Notes: generated by a model not told the origin, from the sequence alone. Shown: positions 8,883 through 18,589, numbered from the stretch's first letter. The stretch: 64,000 nucleotides of DNA from JADFXI01 sp963784135 (GCA_963784135.1 CAWAQG010000012.1:62001-126000); one strand, 5' to 3'. Numbers and translations are program-made.

Positions 8883-9428
8883 CTATTTTATTACCTGTAA
8901 CCTTATTGTAATCGAATGGACAACATTCCATAAAAACCTTCGCGCAAACAGCAGAATTGGATATGAAATCGGCCAGAGGAAAAGGAGTTTTTTACTTTTC
9001 AGTAAATAAAATGGCGGCATGTAATGGTACTGGACGTCAAGAAGTTTAAAATCCGTATTGATATTGTAATCTAATAACCCATACCAGTTGTTTTTGCCAA
9101 AATAACTGATCATTTCAGGCACAATGATAGCTTTATGAGTGGGGTCCTTATATTGTGTCACCGATTGGTAATAAGGGACTCTGAATTCGACGAGCGAGCC
9201 ATTTCTGCATACACGGTATATCTCCTGAAACAGGAAGATGGTATCAGGTATATGTTCGAAAAAAAAATTCGAATAGACCCCGTCAACCGTATTATTTTCG
9301 AATGGGAGTCCATCCTCAATGTTATGGACAATATCGACACATTCGAATTTAACAGAGTCAATACCTATATGACCAGGCTGTTTTCTGCTGCCGCATCCAA
9401 GGTCAAGCAATACTTTGTTCTTGCTCAT
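8883..9428 (-). CDS. SAM-dependent methyltransferase (type 11-like)
   Basis: A 181-residue class I methyltransferase. Motif I reads V-L-L-D-L-G-C-G-S-R near residues 6-15. The second acidic loop and the D-G-L-P-F-E-N-N-T-V-D motif near residue 40 are typical of methyltransferases in glycan clusters. F-F-F-E-H-I-P follows. The C-terminal 40 residues are hydrophobic and basic and may contact the membrane. It lies in the polysaccharide operon and could methylate a sugar or the lipid-linked chain. The substrate cannot be inferred. Confidence 0.8.
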   Translation of the reverse strand: MSKNKVLLDLGCGSRKQPGHIGIDSVKFECVDIVHNIEDGLPFENNTVDGVYSNFFFEHIPDTIFLFQEIYRVCRNGSLVEFRVPYYQSVTQYKDPTHKAIIVPEMISYFGKNNWYGLLDYNINTDFKLLDVQYHYMPPFYLLKSKKLLFLWPISYPILLFARRFLWNVVHSITIRLQVIK

Positions 9429-9469
9429 CTAATCCTAAATATGCTGAATATCCAGACCTAAGATCGGCA

Positions 9470-10591
9470 TTACCGTTTTCCCAAAAAATCGCATATGGAT
9501 TCTATAATGAGGTTCTGTTCTTCGGCCTGCAAATCGGGATAAAGCGGCAAGGTCAGCAATTTCTTCCATATCATATCGGATATGGGGGTCTCTCCGCCAA
9601 ATCGGTGGTACATATCATAATGGTTGTTGGGTATGTAATGCACTCCTGTAGAAATACCCTTGCCTTTCAGAAAATCGTTTAACTTGTCCCTCTCATTTAA
9701 TTTAATAACATAATTATGGCATGCCGGCTTCGTCATAAAATCCTTTATGATGGGGACCTCTAACTCCTGTAATGATGAAAACATTTCGGAATAACGCAAG
9801 GAAATCTCGCGGCGGCTATCATTCATTTTATCCAGCTTGCTCAGTTGGACCAGACCGATTGCAGCGGAAATATCATTCATGTGGTATTTGAAGCCCAGTT
9901 CTTCGACGTTATAGTACCACGAGTACTTTTTTGAATCTTTTTCTTCGCGACTCCATGTGTCTTTAGTGATGCCTACCCAACGCAGCTTCTGGAGTCTACC
10001 GTAAATCTCAGAGTCATCGGTAGTAATCATTCCTCCGTCACCCGTGGCGAGGTTTTTTACGGCGTGAAAACTGAAACAACCGATGTCGCCGAGTGATCCC
10101 AGTTTTTGTTTCTTGTACTCCCCTCCGCAGCCATGAGCCACATCTTCTATAACTTTCAGATTATACTTTCTTGCCAACTCCAGTACCCGGTCCATGTCCA
10201 CCGCGTACCCTCCGTAGTGCACTACCGCAATGGCCCTGGTTTTATCGGTTATCAAAGGCTCGATCTTATCGACATCGATGTTTAAGGTATCAGGTTCGAT
10301 ATCACAGAACACGGGGGTCGCGTTACTATAGAGGATCGCGTGATTGGTGGACACAAAAGTCATGGGGGTCGTGATAACCTCGCCGTCTTTCACCCTCAGA
10401 ACAGTCATCGCCAAATGAAGTGCCGCAGTGCAGGAGTTGACGCCTACCGCATATTTGGACCCGATGTACGCGGCGAACTTCTCTTCAAATTCCTTGGTTT
10501 TCGGTCCTAATCCTATCCAGCCGCTCCGCAAAACTTCTGCAACCGCCTGGATTTCTTCCTCTCCCATGCTGGGTCTGAATACCGGAATCAT
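9470..10591 (-). CDS. DegT/DnrJ/EryC1-family sugar aminotransferase
   Basis: A 373-residue PLP-dependent aminotransferase of the kind that aminates nucleotide-linked keto-sugars. The PLP lysine is K179 in F-S-F-H-A-V-K-N-L-A-T-G-D-G-G-M. The start M-I-P-V-F-R-P-S-M-G and the loop G-V-N-S-C-T-A-A-L-H near residue 50 are classic. With gmd in the same cluster a plausible product is a 4-amino-4,6-dideoxyhexose such as GDP-perosamine, but other keto-sugar substrates fit equally well. The gene is intact and ends close to the methyltransferase start. Confidence 0.9.
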   Translation of the reverse strand: MIPVFRPSMGEEEIQAVAEVLRSGWIGLGPKTKEFEEKFAAYIGSKYAVGVNSCTAALHLAMTVLRVKDGEVITTPMTFVSTNHAILYSNATPVFCDIEPDTLNIDVDKIEPLITDKTRAIAVVHYGGYAVDMDRVLELARKYNLKVIEDVAHGCGGEYKKQKLGSLGDIGCFSFHAVKNLATGDGGMITTDDSEIYGRLQKLRWVGITKDTWSREEKDSKKYSWYYNVEELGFKYHMNDISAAIGLVQLSKLDKMNDSRREISLRYSEMFSSLQELEVPIIKDFMTKPACHNYVIKLNERDKLNDFLKGKGISTGVHYIPNNHYDMYHRFGGETPISDMIWKKLLTLPLYPDLQAEEQNLIIESICDFLGKR

Positions 10592-10624
10592 AATGCCTTC
10601 TCCCCTTTTTTTCCTTTATATTTA

Positions 10625-12172
10625 TTATACAAACTTGGAAATAAATTTTCTAATACGATCAGCCTTCAGCCCGGTCTTTTCAAAAATGGTATCGAGCATG
10701 AAGATATCTTCTTTGTCAAGGCCCTTCGCAACGAGAATAAGGCTTACATATCCTCCTGCAAACAGGGCAAGATATACTGGAAGCATCCAATAGTACAAAG
10801 GCAGGCTCTTGGCCGTGAAATAAACGAGCATGGCCATAACGGTAGAGCAAACGAATGGAATAGCGTATTTGAGGCTGATAGGATGGATTCCGCTTTTTCT
10901 GTAAACTGTCATAGAGATCAGAAAATTAATTATACAATAAGAAATGGTTGTGGATATTGCAGCACCCATTGTTGCCAGCTTCAGATGCTTCACCATAAAG
11001 TAATTCAGCGCTATATCTATGAAAGCGCCAAAAATTGAAATTTTCATGAATCCTTTTGTCAAATCCAGGACCATCATAAGAATTCCGTTTGTGCAGAGAA
11101 AGGCATTCAAAAGGAACCCCACTGACAGAATACGAAGAGGCTGTGAGGCTGCTGTGAAGCGATCGCCGAAGAGGAAAGAAATAGTGATCTCAGGGAAAAA
11201 AAACAGAATACAAAACAGTGGCAAGACGACTGAGAAACTCCATTTTGTAAGGATGAAGTTTATTCTTTTTAACTCCGATATGTGGTTCTTGGCGTAAAGG
11301 CCCCCAGCAATCGGCAAAAATACAAAGCCCAGAGCGCCGGCGGGAATATTCAAGAGTCTGGCAAAGGTGATACTAATATTATAAATTCCCACATCCGAGG
11401 GTGTAGTATATCTGCCGAGGATTAGTGTGTCTGCCCAGGCGAGCGCCAGACCCATCACCGAGACATAAACCAGAGGCAATGAAAATCTCAACAATTCTTT
11501 CCGCTGTGGGGCGCTCTTGATAAACAGCGAAGGCCACCTGATCTTGCTCGCGCCGTAGCTCCAAATCGCGATGCACGCCAAAACCATAGAGCCCAGAAAT
11601 GCATGCATGACAAAGACAAAAGGCAATTTGAAATAAAAAACTGCGCAAATAAGAATCAGAAAAAAGAGAGGCTGCCCTATGTCCAGATAATAGATTTTAG
11701 CCTTAATAACTCCGTGCCCCCTCAATACAGATGACAGCAACAAAGAGAGCGTGGAAAAAGGAATATAAAAAGAAATTATCTTAAAAGGAGTTGATAATAC
11801 CGGGGAGTAGAAAACATGCTTTGCGATAATCCCGGATAAACAATATAAGAGGATTAGTGAAATAGCGCTTGCCAATAAACCTGTCCGGAGGGCATAACTT
11901 GTTATTGAATCCGCGGCGTCCTGCCGTCCCTGGCTGTTATAGATCGAGACGAATCGCGATGCACCATCCTGCATGCCCAAAGTTGCCACGAGAGAGACTA
12001 TTCCCGCTACAGCGAGAGCAAGAGAATAAATGCCCAATTCCTCGGTTGTCACATTCCTCGCAAGTATAAATTTTATAGCAAATCCAAGAATATTTGTTGC
12101 AACAATACCCAAAAAAGCGAGGGTTGTACCTTTTACAGTGGTTTTCAACGAGGAGGAGACTATCTCGGACAT
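10625..12172 (-). CDS. Wzx-like polysaccharide flippase (MOP superfamily)
   Basis: A 515-residue inner-membrane protein with about 12-14 hydrophobic segments and few charges within them. The family pattern is seen near the N-terminus (A-F-L-G-I-V-A-T-N-I-L-G-F, then R-N-V-T-T-E-E-L-G-I-Y). It belongs to the group that flips undecaprenol-linked repeat units to the periplasm. It lies between the aminotransferase and a methyltransferase of the same cluster. The start is the Met at 12172; about 180 bp without a gene separate it from the upstream gene, and I saw no clear signal there. Confidence 0.88.
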   Translation of the reverse strand: MSEIVSSSLKTTVKGTTLAFLGIVATNILGFAIKFILARNVTTEELGIYSLALAVAGIVSLVATLGMQDGASRFVSIYNSQGRQDAADSITSYALRTGLLASAISLILLYCLSGIIAKHVFYSPVLSTPFKIISFYIPFSTLSLLLSSVLRGHGVIKAKIYYLDIGQPLFFLILICAVFYFKLPFVFVMHAFLGSMVLACIAIWSYGASKIRWPSLFIKSAPQRKELLRFSLPLVYVSVMGLALAWADTLILGRYTTPSDVGIYNISITFARLLNIPAGALGFVFLPIAGGLYAKNHISELKRINFILTKWSFSVVLPLFCILFFFPEITISFLFGDRFTAASQPLRILSVGFLLNAFLCTNGILMMVLDLTKGFMKISIFGAFIDIALNYFMVKHLKLATMGAAISTTISYCIINFLISMTVYRKSGIHPISLKYAIPFVCSTVMAMLVYFTAKSLPLYYWMLPVYLALFAGGYVSLILVAKGLDKEDIFMLDTIFEKTGLKADRIRKFISKFV

Positions 12173-12352
12173 TTTTTCATTCTAAGTTATTTATTAAAAT
12201 TATTTCAATGGCTTCCTGTTGAAAACGGCGACCTGCTATGAGAAATTAAGCGGTTAGATCAAACTGTGATGGTACTGCCGGAATAACAACTCAAACGGCG
12301 ATTGGCAGGATATCCTTCTCAGGGCGCTCTTAAATATTGCCTACAGGCAACA

Positions 12353-13213
12353 TTACTTTTTTTCGGAAACCATAAGTCTTCCTGAAATGAATGGCCTGAC
12401 TAAGCTGGTGGCAAAATCGCCGATGCCAAATTTATCTAATATGTTGTAAATCTTTCTGGTCCGTTCACTTAAATGATTAAGGGGCATAGGGCCGCCGATA
12501 AAGCTAATTTTAATGCCCTCTTGTTTTGCAAGTCTTAATATTGTTTTTCGGGACAGATAATTTGTATTTTCCATTTCCTCAATATTCAGATCAACAACCT
12601 TTCTCCAGTTGAGTCCTTTTTGATAGGGAGCCCTACGACCAATAAGCGCCCAAATTGTTAGCCACCATTTTCTCTTGCAGAGGGGTATGATAGGAACAAA
12701 GGTATGTCCCTCTATAAGGGTAAAAAGATCAGGAAACATATGTATGGAAATGGCCCCCTTTTTAAGAATGCGAGTGAGTTCTCTCAATGCTGTTTTGTAG
12801 TCAAAAACGTGTTCAAAAACGTAATTGCTGAATACAAAATCAAATGTTTCATCAGGGAAAGGAATTCGATAATCATTAACATCGACCTTGTATAATCTCT
12901 TACAAAACTCGGCGCCGGGTTTCTCTCTTGCTTCCCAATAAGCATCAAAATCAGAATCCCAATATTCCACTATATCGATGCCGTAGGCATCGTAACCGTT
13001 CTCTAATAAATATTTTACGCTGTCGCCTATCCCACAGCCAAAATCCAAAATTTTAGCGCCTTTGCTCAAAGGGTGATTATTTGATGTTGCGAGTGCCAAC
13101 ATAAATACAACTACACCCTCGGTACTGGATGGGTCACGTTGGGGAACTTTAATAGAATGTATGCTGCCGCCCCAGTGATAAGTTTCTGGTTCTATAGGCG
13201 CTTGGTCAGACAT
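12353..13213 (-). CDS. SAM-dependent methyltransferase
   Basis: A 286-residue class I methyltransferase. Motif I is I-L-D-F-G-C-G-I-G-D near residue 60, and the post-II region R-I-P-F-P-D-E-T-F-D-F-V-F-S near 117 is typical of sugar or lipid methyltransferases, followed by N-Y-V-F-E-H-V. The C-terminal 100 residues are unlike the core and may bind the glycan. The gene stands somewhat apart, with spacers of about 130-180 bp on either side, so it may have its own promoter. Substrate unknown. Confidence 0.82.
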   Translation of the reverse strand: MSDQAPIEPETYHWGGSIHSIKVPQRDPSSTEGVVVFMLALATSNNHPLSKGAKILDFGCGIGDSVKYLLENGYDAYGIDIVEYWDSDFDAYWEAREKPGAEFCKRLYKVDVNDYRIPFPDETFDFVFSNYVFEHVFDYKTALRELTRILKKGAISIHMFPDLFTLIEGHTFVPIIPLCKRKWWLTIWALIGRRAPYQKGLNWRKVVDLNIEEMENTNYLSRKTILRLAKQEGIKISFIGGPMPLNHLSERTRKIYNILDKFGIGDFATSLVRPFISGRLMVSEKK

Positions 13214-13341
13214 CGTTTTTCCGCATTAGAAAATTTCCGTTTGCAATACGTATCAATTATAACAAATTAAATATAAAAAGGGCAGAGAACGAATAAGTGC
13301 AATATGAGGCAGCGGCTTCAGGAATTTATTATATCAGACAT

Positions 13342-14052
13342 TTAAAACCACATCTTTTCCATTCGCAGCTTAAACGGCAATAACACCGCCTCTCTTATGA
13401 TATTCTTGCTCATCTTCGACCCCCCGCCTCCGCGCTCAAAAAATATTATGGGTATTTCAGCCACTTTTAAACCGCTTTTAAAGCCGCGATACACCATCTC
13501 TATCTGGAAGGCGTAGCCGTTTGATTTTATCCTTTCAAGACCGATGGCTTCCAGGGCTTTACCTGTATAGCACCTGTACCCGCTTGTCAAATCGGTAAAT
13601 TGTTTTATACCCAGGAGCGTGGATGCATACCAGTTGCCGAATTTGGAAATCAACAGCCTGTGGAAGTCCCAGCCTACAACGCTTATAGTATGATTAAGAT
13701 ACCGTGAGCCGACTACAATGTCATATCCTTGCCTTATCTTTTCGACAAAGGAAGGAAGGGCGGCGGGATTGTGAGAATTGTCGGCATCCATCTCAAAAAA
13801 CAATTCATAACCTCTTTGGAGTCCCCATTGAAATCCATTGATATAAGCAGTGCCGAGGCCCAGTTTTGAGGGGCGTTCGAGCATAGAAACTCTGCCGGTG
13901 TCAAAAAAACCTTTAACTATGTCCCTTGTTGAGTCACTTGAATTGTCATCTACAACAAGGATGTCGCCATCAAGAACCTCCAGGGATTTTTTTAGGATTT
14001 TCCCTATATTGGTTGCTTCATTATATGTCGGAATTACTATCAGCGTTTTCAT
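13342..14052 (-). CDS. GT2-family dolichyl/polyprenyl-phosphate mannosyltransferase-like protein
   Basis: A 236-residue GT-A glycosyltransferase of the DPM1/PpmI type. It would move mannose or another hexose from a nucleotide donor to polyprenyl phosphate at the membrane. I-P-T-Y-N-E-A-T-N-I near residue 6, V-V-D-D-N-S-S-D near 33 and M-D-A-D-N-S-H near 88 are the donor-binding and metal-binding motifs. It lacks the C-terminal membrane segments of longer family members. Lipid-linked sugars of this kind feed GT-C enzymes such as the DUF2723-type protein at 16499-18418. Confidence 0.87.
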   Translation of the reverse strand: MKTLIVIPTYNEATNIGKILKKSLEVLDGDILVVDDNSSDSTRDIVKGFFDTGRVSMLERPSKLGLGTAYINGFQWGLQRGYELFFEMDADNSHNPAALPSFVEKIRQGYDIVVGSRYLNHTISVVGWDFHRLLISKFGNWYASTLLGIKQFTDLTSGYRCYTGKALEAIGLERIKSNGYAFQIEMVYRGFKSGLKVAEIPIIFFERGGGGSKMSKNIIREAVLLPFKLRMEKMWF

Positions 14053-14073
14053 GCTATGGGAAAAGTGTTTTTC

Positions 14074-14310
14074 TCAAACTAAAAGCTTCTCTATCTCCTC
14101 ATCTTTGAATTTTAATTGTCTTAAAACCCTTTTGCAGTAAACAGGATCCAAGGTCTTTTTCCCCATTTGTACGGGGGCGGAGAACCTCTTGCCTTCAAAC
14201 ATTCTTGAGTATACTGCGTGGTCGGTTGGTCCCTGTCTCGCAAATTTTGCTCCGCCTTTTTCAAGCAATTTGACAAGGTCTTTGCTTGACATAGAAGGCA
14301 CATTAAGCAT
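14074..14310 (-). CDS. hicA: HicA-type toxin (mRNA interferase)
   Basis: A 78-residue YcfA/HicA-like double-stranded-RNA-binding fold. K-D-L-V-K-L-L-E-K-G-G at residues 10-20 is the family's first helix. The expected G-S-H motif is replaced by T-D-H-A-V-Y near residue 29-34, keeping the catalytic histidine. It ends with helices R-V-L-R-Q-L-K. The 8-bp overlap with the upstream hicB-like gene is typical of a toxin-antitoxin pair, here in antitoxin-first order. The first five residues may be extra: a second Met at residue 7 (M-S-S-K-D-L) is the usual family start. Confidence 0.82.
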   Translation of the reverse strand: MLNVPSMSSKDLVKLLEKGGAKFARQGPTDHAVYSRMFEGKRFSAPVQMGKKTLDPVYCKRVLRQLKFKDEEIEKLLV

Positions 14311-14611
14311 AAGAAGGGACCTCGTGCACCTCGAAGGGTCTTAATATCAACCCTTCACCGGGTTCTTTGTACCAGTCCGGTTCTGTATCTCTCAGAAATT
14401 CTATCAGCTCATATGTTGACATGGGAGATACTGCCGTATCACGATGTTCCTTTATGTCTTCCAGATACAGTTCAATAGCAGTCCTCAAATTTTTCTCGAC
14501 GTCTGCAAGGTCTTCGCCGCGGGCGGAAACGTTCAACTCAAGACAGACTGCCACATATTCAAGTCTGCTTTTTCTAACGATTATTGTATATGTATCTTTT
14601 TGCACAGGCAT
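14303..14611 (-). CDS. hicB: HicB-type antitoxin
   Basis: A 102-residue HicB-like protein. The partial RNase-H-like fold is seen in T-Y-T-I-I-V-R-K then Y-V-A-V-C-L-E-L-N-V-S-A-R-G and the helix D-V-E-K-N-L-R-T-A-I-E-L-Y-L, which is the family hallmark. It neutralises the adjacent HicA toxin and usually represses its own promoter. A GGAGGGGTG-like ribosome site precedes the ATG at 14611. There is no clear C-terminal HTH or RHH domain, so DNA binding is uncertain. Confidence 0.82.
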   Translation of the reverse strand: MPVQKDTYTIIVRKSRLEYVAVCLELNVSARGEDLADVEKNLRTAIELYLEDIKEHRDTAVSPMSTYELIEFLRDTEPDWYKEPGEGLILRPFEVHEVPSYA

Positions 14612-14697
14612 CTTTCACCCCTCCTTACAAGGTTATAGAGTAATACTAACACGGTCATTATAAAGCCACGGTAAACCATCCGGCACGATATTCCCGC

Positions 14698-15801
14698 TCA
14701 TCTCCGCCCCTCCGCCTCTCCGCTCATATAATATTTCGCCTTATTAAAATAAGCTATAAATTCCTTTCTTGTCCTCTCCCAGGAAAATTGTTTTGCCCAT
14801 TCAAGCGCCTGCTCGCAAAGTTTTAAATATTTTTGTTTGTTCAACCAATGTTCAATAACTTCTGAAGCCATAGCCTGATAATCTGATACAAGGACCCCGG
14901 TCTCCCCGTCTTTAATGCTGTCCTGCAGTCCTTTGACATTGTAACCTATTGACGGTGTTCCCATTGCATTTGCCTGGATTACAACTTGTCCCCAACCTTC
15001 TCTTATGCTCGGCATCAGCAGGAAGTGTGCTTTTTTCAGATGCCGGTATTTCTCTTCATTATTAAGGTATCCCAAAAAATTCACACCCTCTTTTTTTTTA
15101 TAATGTTCTTTGAGCGGGTTATATAATGGTCCGTCTCCCGCAATCCAGAGTTTTGCATCTTTAATCTCGTTTTTTATAAGGAGAAATGCTCTAATTGCAT
15201 CTTCAGGGTTTTTGGTTTTCTTAAGTCTTCCGAGGTAAATCAGCGTTAAGGCGCTTTCCTTCTCAGCCACACGGTCCAATGGTTTAATATCAATGCCATT
15301 ATGTATAATTTCGATGTTTTTGAATCCTATCTTTTTTAAATCCCGGCATGTTGAATCTGAAACCGTGATAGCCGGCTTGCCGCTATATAAATATAACAGA
15401 ATTTTTTCGATATACTTTAACGGATAACCGATCAAACCCAATTCAGATGTCCAGAATTCATTGTATGTCTGGTGGATCAGGATTATGGAGTTTTTCATGA
15501 AAAAGGTGAAGAACCCAATGCCGTTGAATTCGTCTATGATAAAACAATCCTTCTTTTTCAAGGCATATAAAAAACCATGAAAATGTGTTGTCAGCTCATT
15601 GCCTTTCCTGACAAATGTAATCCCCTCTAATTCTTCCTTGTCGTTTAGTCCGGCGGCCCTCGAAGAAAACCACTCGACCTTGTATCCATGTTCTGTCAGG
15701 GCCTTTGCTAACTCAAAGGTGTAGACCTCCGCCCCCCCTCTTTCCGGATGCTTTATGCAGCGCCTGTTTAGAATCAAAACACTCTTTAGGTGCATATCCA
15801 A
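14698..15801 (-). CDS. GT4-family glycosyltransferase
   Basis: A 367-residue GT-B glycosyltransferase. The N-terminal acceptor loop is H-P-E-R-G-G-A-E-V-Y near residue 18. The donor domain has Y-L-G-R-L-K-K-T-K-N near 190 and the E-x7-E region R-E-G-W-G-Q-V-V-I-Q-A-N near 275. The second Glu is replaced by Gln or shifted, a common variant. It is likely part of the same glycan pathway as its neighbours. The start used is the Met at 15801; M-H-L-K-S-V-L two residues on is an alternative. Confidence 0.85.
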   Translation of the reverse strand: MDMHLKSVLILNRRCIKHPERGGAEVYTFELAKALTEHGYKVEWFSSRAAGLNDKEELEGITFVRKGNELTTHFHGFLYALKKKDCFIIDEFNGIGFFTFFMKNSIILIHQTYNEFWTSELGLIGYPLKYIEKILLYLYSGKPAITVSDSTCRDLKKIGFKNIEIIHNGIDIKPLDRVAEKESALTLIYLGRLKKTKNPEDAIRAFLLIKNEIKDAKLWIAGDGPLYNPLKEHYKKKEGVNFLGYLNNEEKYRHLKKAHFLLMPSIREGWGQVVIQANAMGTPSIGYNVKGLQDSIKDGETGVLVSDYQAMASEVIEHWLNKQKYLKLCEQALEWAKQFSWERTRKEFIAYFNKAKYYMSGEAEGRR

Positions 15802-15908
15802 CTATTTTTATTGAGGCCAATGATATTCATGTTATCTATTTAATAATAAAATCAATTGAATATCCTTGTAAAGTCAACTTTTTTTGCCTCGGTAACAATC
15901 ACTGTCTA

Positions 15909-16532
15909 TTACGCCATATATAAACCAGCCAGCCATACAATAAAGGCAAGGCAAACAATGTAAACGTAAAGCGATTTTCTTTTGAATATCCAGAGCACAA
16001 TAAATCCAATGTATGCCCAGAAGGCAGCGACAGCAACCACTGACCAGAAAACGGACGGAGAAAAATCTTTATTCATAATCCCCATCTGCTGGTCGTACCC
16101 CTCTTTGAAATCCTTTACCAGACCGTCCTTCACAAGAAGCTGTGCCTTAATAGATGCAATCCTGTCATTCAAAAAGGGGATGTCCTTGCTGCCGGGGACG
16201 AAAAAATGGCGGGTCAGGTACCGGGAGGTCCTTATTGTCTCGTAGCACAACAGGGCCGGTTCATATTCTTTTTCCTTCTCAAACATGGAGGCCAGCCCTA
16301 TCAGATGATTTTTGGCTTTTTCTTCGAGAGGGCTGAATGGTATATGGGCATGGAGCACACGATCGAAATACATAATCGCGTTATTGTAGTTGCCTTTTTT
16401 TAAATCTGCAGCTCCATTGGAATAGCTCTGGAACTGGTCAAAAGAAAGGCGCAGCAACAGTATGCCGATCATGCACAGGGCTATTATGAACGCGTGCTTT
16501 ATTCTTTTTCCCGGAAATATAATATCGGCCAT
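15909..16532 (-). CDS. Membrane protein of unknown function, coupled to the DUF2723 gene
   Basis: A 207-residue protein with one membrane segment near residues 12-28 and a pair near the C-terminus (about 163-205). The middle (35-125) is helical with TPR-like spacing (A-A-D-L-K-K-G-N-Y-N-N-A-I-M-Y-F-D-R-V-L), suggesting one or two TPR units. It overlaps the end of the upstream DUF2723-type gene by 34 bp, so the two are translationally coupled and may form a complex. No specific family was recognised. Confidence 0.65.
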   Translation of the reverse strand: MADIIFPGKRIKHAFIIALCMIGILLLRLSFDQFQSYSNGAADLKKGNYNNAIMYFDRVLHAHIPFSPLEEKAKNHLIGLASMFEKEKEYEPALLCYETIRTSRYLTRHFFVPGSKDIPFLNDRIASIKAQLLVKDGLVKDFKEGYDQQMGIMNKDFSPSVFWSVVAVAAFWAYIGFIVLWIFKRKSLYVYIVCLAFIVWLAGLYMA

Positions 16533-18418
16533 TGATTAAACCTTAAAATATGGGTTGATTGTTCAAGATACGCTCTATTTTTTTCCGTAACATATACAGT
16601 AAAGAGCGGTTGGCTGTATCCGCTCCTCATATCTTTTACCTGGACCTTTACCTTTTCTCCAGTCTTGTGATAAGACGCATCAGAATAAAGCCTCGCCATA
16701 TTTGTCAGGTGGATGGAGTAGACCGAGCAAAGCTGCCTTGAAAAGAAGTCGTCGGTAAAATGCGACAGGCAAACCGAGTAATTAATCAGCTTGTCAGCTT
16801 CAAACTGTCTTTGCCTGAAAAAAGAAACAACATTTTCGTCGAGTTGGCCCTTGTTTTTTATAAATGCAGCTTGAGGCATGTATAAATAGTCTATTGACAG
16901 AGTGCTGCTTGTTAAGTACTTATTATATGCCCCGGTCTCTTTTATCGGGTCGGTGCCGTATAGCCTGTACTTGAGTATCATTGGCACCATTTCACTAAAA
17001 TTGTTGGAATAAATCATCGGAAAGATGCCGCCGTAGATTTTTTTGTTGCAGCCCTGAAACATCCAGTCTATTTTTTTCTGACTCGGCTCGGATATCTGGC
17101 AAACATCTTCCCGGTATCTCCCCACAAGCTTCAGGTACCATCCCTGGTATATGGCGTTATCTCCATATGTCATAATTACACTATCGGAAGGCAATATCGA
17201 ATAGGTGTCTTTCGCAATCTGATACTGAACGAAATTGGTCCTGAAATTGCTGTCCGTTGCCCTTGAAACTAAAAAAACCAGGGGGAAAAGAGCAAGGATT
17301 ACTGGGAGCGCCTTTGAAAGAAGTTTTAGCCTTGTTGCTTTCAGCATTTTTTCGAACTGGTAAAATCCCGTTCCGATAATTACAGCAAACAAAGAGAGCG
17401 CTGGAATGAAATACTGATGCGCCACTATGTAATACTCAATTTCATATTTAATTTCTGAAGACAGACTCAATTTTGCGAGCAGCGGGCCGTACAATATTAA
17501 GCTAAGCATTATAAAGACGAACAGCTTCAGGTTTTTCCTGGCCAGCCAAAAAGAGCCTGCAAAAAAAAGTAGCCAGTAGAACAGACTGAAATTGGATGTC
17601 AAGATTGAAAGAAAATTTCTTAAAGATTGCCGGTAGGCGGCAAAACCCTGAAACCCATGGGTCACAACATCTATTGTAGCACCGCTGCCATAAATAGAAC
17701 GGGTAAGCACCTCATAAAATTCAGTGAGGTTGTTTATGTGGACCGCATTGAAAAAATGGCCGGAACTGCCCCTGAAAATGAGATAAGCATTTACAAGGAA
17801 TCCGGACATAAGCAGGGCAATGCCGGTAATGACTGTTCTTAATTTAAGAGGATAGTTTTTTGTTAACCCCCATGCCAGAGCGACCGGGCATAAAATAATT
17901 ATCCCTGTTTCGTGGTTTGCGGTGATAAGCCCGGCAATGAACATAGTAAGATATAGAAGTTGTTCGTCATGACGCTCAACGCCCAACGCCGAACGCTCCA
18001 CGCTTATTCGGGATGCCCACAGCGAGAAAAGCAGCAATATCAAGAAAAGATTCAGCGGATAGAACTTGGCGACGACGGACTGGGTAAAGTATGAATACGA
18101 AACAAGGAGAGTTGTTACCGAAAAGAGTGCGGCTGTAGTACTTGCGGTCAAGCGGAATACGAGCCAATAAATGATCGTCAAAGAGAGGGAGCTGAACAGC
18201 GCTGAAATTATAGCTACCCGGAAAGCTATATTGCCGAGGGGCAAAAATGTAAAAGTTTTGCCTATCATCAAATACAGGGGATAGCTCGACGGATGTGCTG
18301 TTCCGAGGAACCAGGCCGCAGTAACTAATTCACCGCCATCTCCGGTGTTTACATCCGGCGTAAGGAAAAAGATGAAGATTGCGAAAGATAATAAAAATAT
18401 CAAATGGTAACGGTTCAT
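16499..18418 (-). CDS. DUF2723/TMEM260-like GT-C membrane protein
   Basis: A large polytopic protein of about 639 residues with roughly ten N-terminal membrane segments and a soluble C-terminal part. The first loop carries T-P-D-V-N-T-G-D-G-G-E-L, the acidic loop of DUF2723 proteins, then G-T-A-H-P-S-S-Y-P-L-Y. The eukaryotic relative TMEM260 is an O-mannosyltransferase, so a polyprenyl-phosphate sugar transferase role is plausible. The start chosen is the Met at 18418 (M-N-R-Y-H-L-I-F). The longer reading to 18487 is translated from an intergenic palindrome and is unlikely to be real. Confidence 0.8.
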   Translation of the reverse strand: MNRYHLIFLLSFAIFIFFLTPDVNTGDGGELVTAAWFLGTAHPSSYPLYLMIGKTFTFLPLGNIAFRVAIISALFSSLSLTIIYWLVFRLTASTTAALFSVTTLLVSYSYFTQSVVAKFYPLNLFLILLLFSLWASRISVERSALGVERHDEQLLYLTMFIAGLITANHETGIIILCPVALAWGLTKNYPLKLRTVITGIALLMSGFLVNAYLIFRGSSGHFFNAVHINNLTEFYEVLTRSIYGSGATIDVVTHGFQGFAAYRQSLRNFLSILTSNFSLFYWLLFFAGSFWLARKNLKLFVFIMLSLILYGPLLAKLSLSSEIKYEIEYYIVAHQYFIPALSLFAVIIGTGFYQFEKMLKATRLKLLSKALPVILALFPLVFLVSRATDSNFRTNFVQYQIAKDTYSILPSDSVIMTYGDNAIYQGWYLKLVGRYREDVCQISEPSQKKIDWMFQGCNKKIYGGIFPMIYSNNFSEMVPMILKYRLYGTDPIKETGAYNKYLTSSTLSIDYLYMPQAAFIKNKGQLDENVVSFFRQRQFEADKLINYSVCLSHFTDDFFSRQLCSVYSIHLTNMARLYSDASYHKTGEKVKVQVKDMRSGYSQPLFTVYVTEKNRAYLEQSTHILRFNQWPILYFREKE

Positions 18419-18473
18419 AATATTGATTTGTACATTCCCTCCTGACCTCCGTTTACCAAAGGGAGGGATATTA

Positions 18474-18494
18474 CCCCTCTTTGGCAAAGAGGGG
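18474..18494. repeat. CCCCTCTTTG palindrome upstream of the DUF2723 gene
   Basis: CCCCTCTTTG and CAAAGAGGGG face each other around one base, with a related GGGAGGG stretch just before. It resembles the palindrome at 62-83 and is likely a dispersed intergenic repeat. Confidence 0.5.
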
Positions 18495-18520
18495 CGCGGG
18501 GAGATTTAGTGTGCGCACAT

Positions 18521-18558
18521 TAACAACAAAGGGCGGCATATGCCGCCCTTTGTTGTTA
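18521..18558 (-). terminator. Terminator after the pilin gene
   Basis: A nearly perfect palindrome: AACAACAAAGGGCGGCAT facing its complement, giving an 18-bp stem with almost no loop. T-rich DNA follows on the minus strand. It starts 32 bp beyond the pilin stop and separates pilA from the polysaccharide cluster. Confidence 0.8.
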
Positions 18559-18589
18559 AATCGAGTAACGCGGTAAATTTAATACCGGC

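Noticed and set aside
18419..18487. N-terminal extension of the DUF2723 protein
   Set aside because: It is translated from an intergenic palindrome; the Met at 18418 gives a normal membrane-protein start.
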